Part shown: piece after piece, positions 6,166 through 7,899 of the stretch
Numbering within the stretch: the first letter of the stretch is position 1
How the letters are laid out: each line of letters begins with the position of its first letter
Position numbers and translations under genes: made by a program
From: Bacteroidales bacterium
GTDB lineage: Bacteria > Bacteroidota > Bacteroidia > Bacteroidales > UBA932
Reading direction: 5' to 3'
Assembly: GCA_016285215.1 (NCBI GenBank)
Contig: JAEEQI010000111.1
Span: forward strand, 1-7,899
Length of the DNA: 7,899 nucleotides
Notes under the pieces: model-generated
What the model saw: the letters and a program-made list of their open reading frames with translations, nothing else
What the model was told of the DNA's origin: nothing
Database searches by the model: none

Positions 6166-6206
6166 ATTAATCCATCTTGTAACCCACTTCCCGGAGGAAA
6201 CAGGCA

Positions 6207-6219
6207 TTGTTGACAACAA
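6207..6219. repeat. 13-bp palindrome upstream of the M48 protease gene
   Basis: TTGTTG (6207-6212) and CAACAA (6214-6219) are perfect reverse complements around a single A. The element lies 36 bp upstream of the promoter box at 6256, about where an operator for a dimeric regulator could sit. As an RNA hairpin it would have too small a loop and too few G/C pairs to terminate well, so I do not call it a terminator. Such a short palindrome could occur by chance. Confidence 0.35.
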
Positions 6220-6255
6220 AGGGAAGGGCCCGGAACAAAGTTGCGGAAAAATTTG

Positions 6256-6263
6256 TAACTTTG
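6256..6263 (+). promoter_or_regulatory. -7 box of the M48 / phosphodiesterase gene pair
   Basis: TAACTTTG is a perfect TAnnTTTG box, identical to that of the dipeptidase promoter. It ends 17 nt before the ATG at 6281, giving a leader of roughly 10 nt. A TTG at 6241-6243 is only 12 nt upstream instead of the usual 19-20, so the -33 element is poor. The 115-nt gap to the regulator gene otherwise holds only the palindrome at 6207-6219. Confidence 0.5.
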
Positions 6264-6280
6264 GAGAAAACTAACCACGT

Positions 6281-7069
6281 ATGAAACGAATCCTATGCCT
6301 TGCGGCCGTGGTAATCGGCCTTTCTTCTTGCGGTGTTGTTTCTCAACTGGATGCCGGCAGACTGCTGGAAGGCGGTGTGTATGCGGCTCAGGCCCTGACG
6401 CTTACGGATGCCCAGGTAGAGCAGTATGTTCACCAGTACATTACCCAGCTGGATGCCCAGAGCCAGGTGCTGCCGGAGAACAATGCGTATACCAAGCGTC
6501 TTCGCAAGATTATCAACAGTATGGACGGCGTCAATGAGATGCCCCTGAATTTCAAGGTATATAAGGAAGACCAGGTGAATGCCTTTGCCTGCGCAGACGG
6601 CAGTGTCCGTGTGTACAGCGGCATTATGGATGTGATGACGGACGAGGAACTGGTGGGCGTGCTGGGCCACGAGATGGGCCACGTGGCGCTGCACCATACC
6701 CGCAAGCAGATGCAGAAGCAGATGCTTACTTCGGCCACGCTGGCCGGCCTGGCCTCCACCTCCGAGAAGGTGGCCACCCTTACGGATTCGCAGCTGGGTG
6801 CCCTGGGAGAGCTCATTCTCAACGCCAAGTTCTCCCGTACTATGGAAACCGAGGCCGATGACTACGGCTACAACTTCCTGTGCGAGTCCGGCAAGAACCC
6901 CTGGAGTATGGTGATGGCTTTTGAGAAGCTGGATAACCTGTCCGAAGGTTCGCAGACCAGCAGTCTGGTAAGCAATCTGTTCTCTTCGCACCCCGAGACC
7001 GCCAAGCGTATTGAGCACATTAGCCAGCGCTGCATCAATGACGGTTACAGCAGACCTGCCAACAAATAA
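6281..7069 (+). CDS. M48-family zinc metalloprotease lipoprotein (LoiP/YcaL-like)
   Basis: The 262-residue protein carries a lipoprotein signal with Cys17 in the lipobox LSSC, so it is lipid-anchored in the envelope. No acidic export signal follows the Cys (CGVVSQLD), which suggests a periplasm-facing location. The M48 peptidase domain spans about 65-250. The zinc site is HEMGH (His130, Glu131 catalytic, His134) within LVGVLGHEMGHVALHH. The third ligand is expected at Glu189, followed by Asp193, in SRTMETEADDYG. NAFACADGSVRVYSGIMD (100-117) is the usual strand-and-loop before the active site. SSHPETAKRIEHI (235-247) is the conserved C-terminal element. Size and design match small M48 lipoproteins such as E. 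coli LoiP (YggG), which act in outer-membrane protein quality control; that role is by family analogy. There are no TPR repeats, so it is not BepA-like. It is followed after 11 nt by the phosphodiesterase gene, probably on one transcript. Confidence 0.94.
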   Translation: MKRILCLAAVVIGLSSCGVVSQLDAGRLLEGGVYAAQALTLTDAQVEQYVHQYITQLDAQSQVLPENNAYTKRLRKIINSMDGVNEMPLNFKVYKEDQVNAFACADGSVRVYSGIMDVMTDEELVGVLGHEMGHVALHHTRKQMQKQMLTSATLAGLASTSEKVATLTDSQLGALGELILNAKFSRTMETEADDYGYNFLCESGKNPWSMVMAFEKLDNLSEGSQTSSLVSNLFSSHPETAKRIEHISQRCINDGYSRPANK

Positions 7070-7080
7070 ACGCAATTACT

Positions 7081-7899
7081 ATGAATAAGCTTCTTCTGGC
7101 TGCTTTGGCGGTTCTGGCCGTATCCTGCAGCACTGCCCCCCAACAGAAAGTGTATGTGACGGACGTGCAGGCACACCGCGGCGGTATGGGCCTGTATCCC
7201 GAGGAATCCCTGGCGGCTATGCTCAATGCCGTGGATTTGGGCGTAAATACCTTGGAGATGGACCTTTGTGTTACCCAGGATAAGGAAGTGGTTTTGTCCC
7301 ACGACAAGTATTTCCACCCCCGTTATGCCACCCGTCCGGACGGAACTCCCGTTATGCAGGGAGATGAGCGTGTGTACCTGTGGAATATGCCTTATGAGGA
7401 AGTCCTCAAGTGGGATGTGGGCAGCAAATCCCATCCCGACTGGCCGGAGAAGAACTGCCAGCCGGCCGTGAAGCAGCGCGCCGCCGAGGTCATTGACGCC
7501 GTGGAGGCCTACTGCAAGGAAAAGGGCCTGGCTCCTATGAAGTACAACATAGAGATCAAGAGCGATCCGGACTGCGAAGAAGGTGTGGAGAGCCGGGACT
7601 GGCCCCATTTCCAGGAATTCACGGACCTCTGTATGCAGATGCTGGAAGCCCGGAACCTGGGGGACCGCCTCATTATCCAGTGCTTTGACGAGCGTGCCCT
7701 TAATTATATAAATAAGAAGTATCCCGGTCATATCCTGGCCTATCTGGTGGAGGATTATGAAACCGACTACGATGAATATATGTCCAAGCTGGACTTCAAG
7801 CCCGAGTGGCTGAGTCCTCCGCACGAGAATGTGGATGAAGAACTTATGAAGCGAGCCCACGCCGACGGTATGAAGGTAGTAACCTGGACCGTGGACGAC
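7081..7899 (+). CDS. Glycerophosphodiester phosphodiesterase family lipoprotein (GDPD), C-terminus cut by window edge
   Basis: The frame from the ATG at 7081 stays open to the end of the window (273 codons, no stop). It encodes a lipoprotein signal with Cys16 (LAVSC), then a GDPD TIM barrel. Such enzymes hydrolyse glycerophosphodiesters, such as deacylated phospholipids, to glycerol-3-phosphate and an alcohol. The hallmark residues are present: His32-Arg33 in AHRGGMGLYPEES, the metal ligands Glu59 and Asp61 in TLEMDLCVTQD, and His74 in VVLSHD. YNIEIKS (155-161) supplies a further acidic ligand, Glu158. The last visible residues, VVTWTVDD, match the strand near the end of the barrel, so perhaps only a few dozen residues are missing. 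The stretch around 75-135 (FHPRYATRPDG onward) is longer than the shortest UgpQ-type enzymes, as in the envelope forms. The Cys is not followed by acidic residues, suggesting periplasmic placement. It trails the M48 gene by 11 nt and has no promoter box of its own, so co-transcription is likely. Confidence 0.93.
   Translation, partial: MNKLLLAALAVLAVSCSTAPQQKVYVTDVQAHRGGMGLYPEESLAAMLNAVDLGVNTLEMDLCVTQDKEVVLSHDKYFHPRYATRPDGTPVMQGDERVYLWNMPYEEVLKWDVGSKSHPDWPEKNCQPAVKQRAAEVIDAVEAYCKEKGLAPMKYNIEIKSDPDCEEGVESRDWPHFQEFTDLCMQMLEARNLGDRLIIQCFDERALNYINKKYPGHILAYLVEDYETDYDEYMSKLDFKPEWLSPPHENVDEELMKRAHADGMKVVTWTVDD

Noticed and set aside
5410..6219. A 269-codon minus-strand open frame opposite the response regulator
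   Set aside because: The receiver and LytTR motifs are on the plus strand in the same interval; the antisense translation shows nothing recognisable.
7045..7860. A 271-codon minus-strand open frame opposite the GDPD gene
   Set aside because: The plus-strand frame carries the GDPD catalytic residues and a lipoprotein signal; the antisense frame has neither motif nor plausible start region.

Overview
The window looks like chromosome from a Bacteroidales (Bacteroidota) member with a moderately high GC content. The evidence is direct: TAnnTTTG promoter boxes instead of sigma70 -10 boxes, almost no Shine-Dalgarno sequences, a carboxypeptidase-regulatory-like/plug/beta-barrel outer-membrane protein, a LytTR two-component pair of the type common in this phylum, and several small lipoproteins. 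Naming a genus would be a guess. I saw no mobile element, tRNA, rRNA or CRISPR array.

Layout. Positions 1-1733 run leftward. They hold an M19 (renal-dipeptidase-like) secreted dipeptidase (276-1733) and, downstream of it, the first 68 codons of a lipoprotein that resembles a periplasmic sugar-binding-type protein (1-206, cut by the window edge). Positions 1734-1886 form a divergent control region. It contains a strong leftward promoter for the dipeptidase, a 12-bp direct repeat with a 21-bp period, and a rightward promoter box. Positions 1887-6165 are a rightward three-gene operon: an 822-residue outer-membrane beta-barrel protein, a membrane histidine kinase of the LytS/YehU-like His_kinase family, and a LytTR response regulator. 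The kinase and regulator genes overlap by ATGA. Positions 6166-6280 are a gap with a short palindrome and a promoter box. Positions 6281-7899 hold an M48 metalloprotease lipoprotein followed after 11 nt by a glycerophosphodiester phosphodiesterase lipoprotein that runs off the right edge.

How the parts may work together (inference): the two repeats have the size and spacing expected of a LytTR operator, and they lie just upstream of the operon that encodes the only LytTR regulator in view. The simplest model is a self-contained circuit in which the kinase senses the envelope and the regulator drives the beta-barrel operon. The same repeats are about equally far from the divergent dipeptidase promoter, so that gene could be co-controlled. 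The other genes (dipeptidase, M48 protease, phosphodiesterase, binding lipoprotein) are all envelope proteins for peptide, protein or lipid-headgroup breakdown or capture.

The observations most worth following up are the 21-bp-period repeat, the N-terminal extension of the dipeptidase that looks like a decayed class I glutamine-amidotransferase-type (C26) domain, and promoter boxes placed 4-5 nt from start codons, which would give leaderless or nearly leaderless transcripts.
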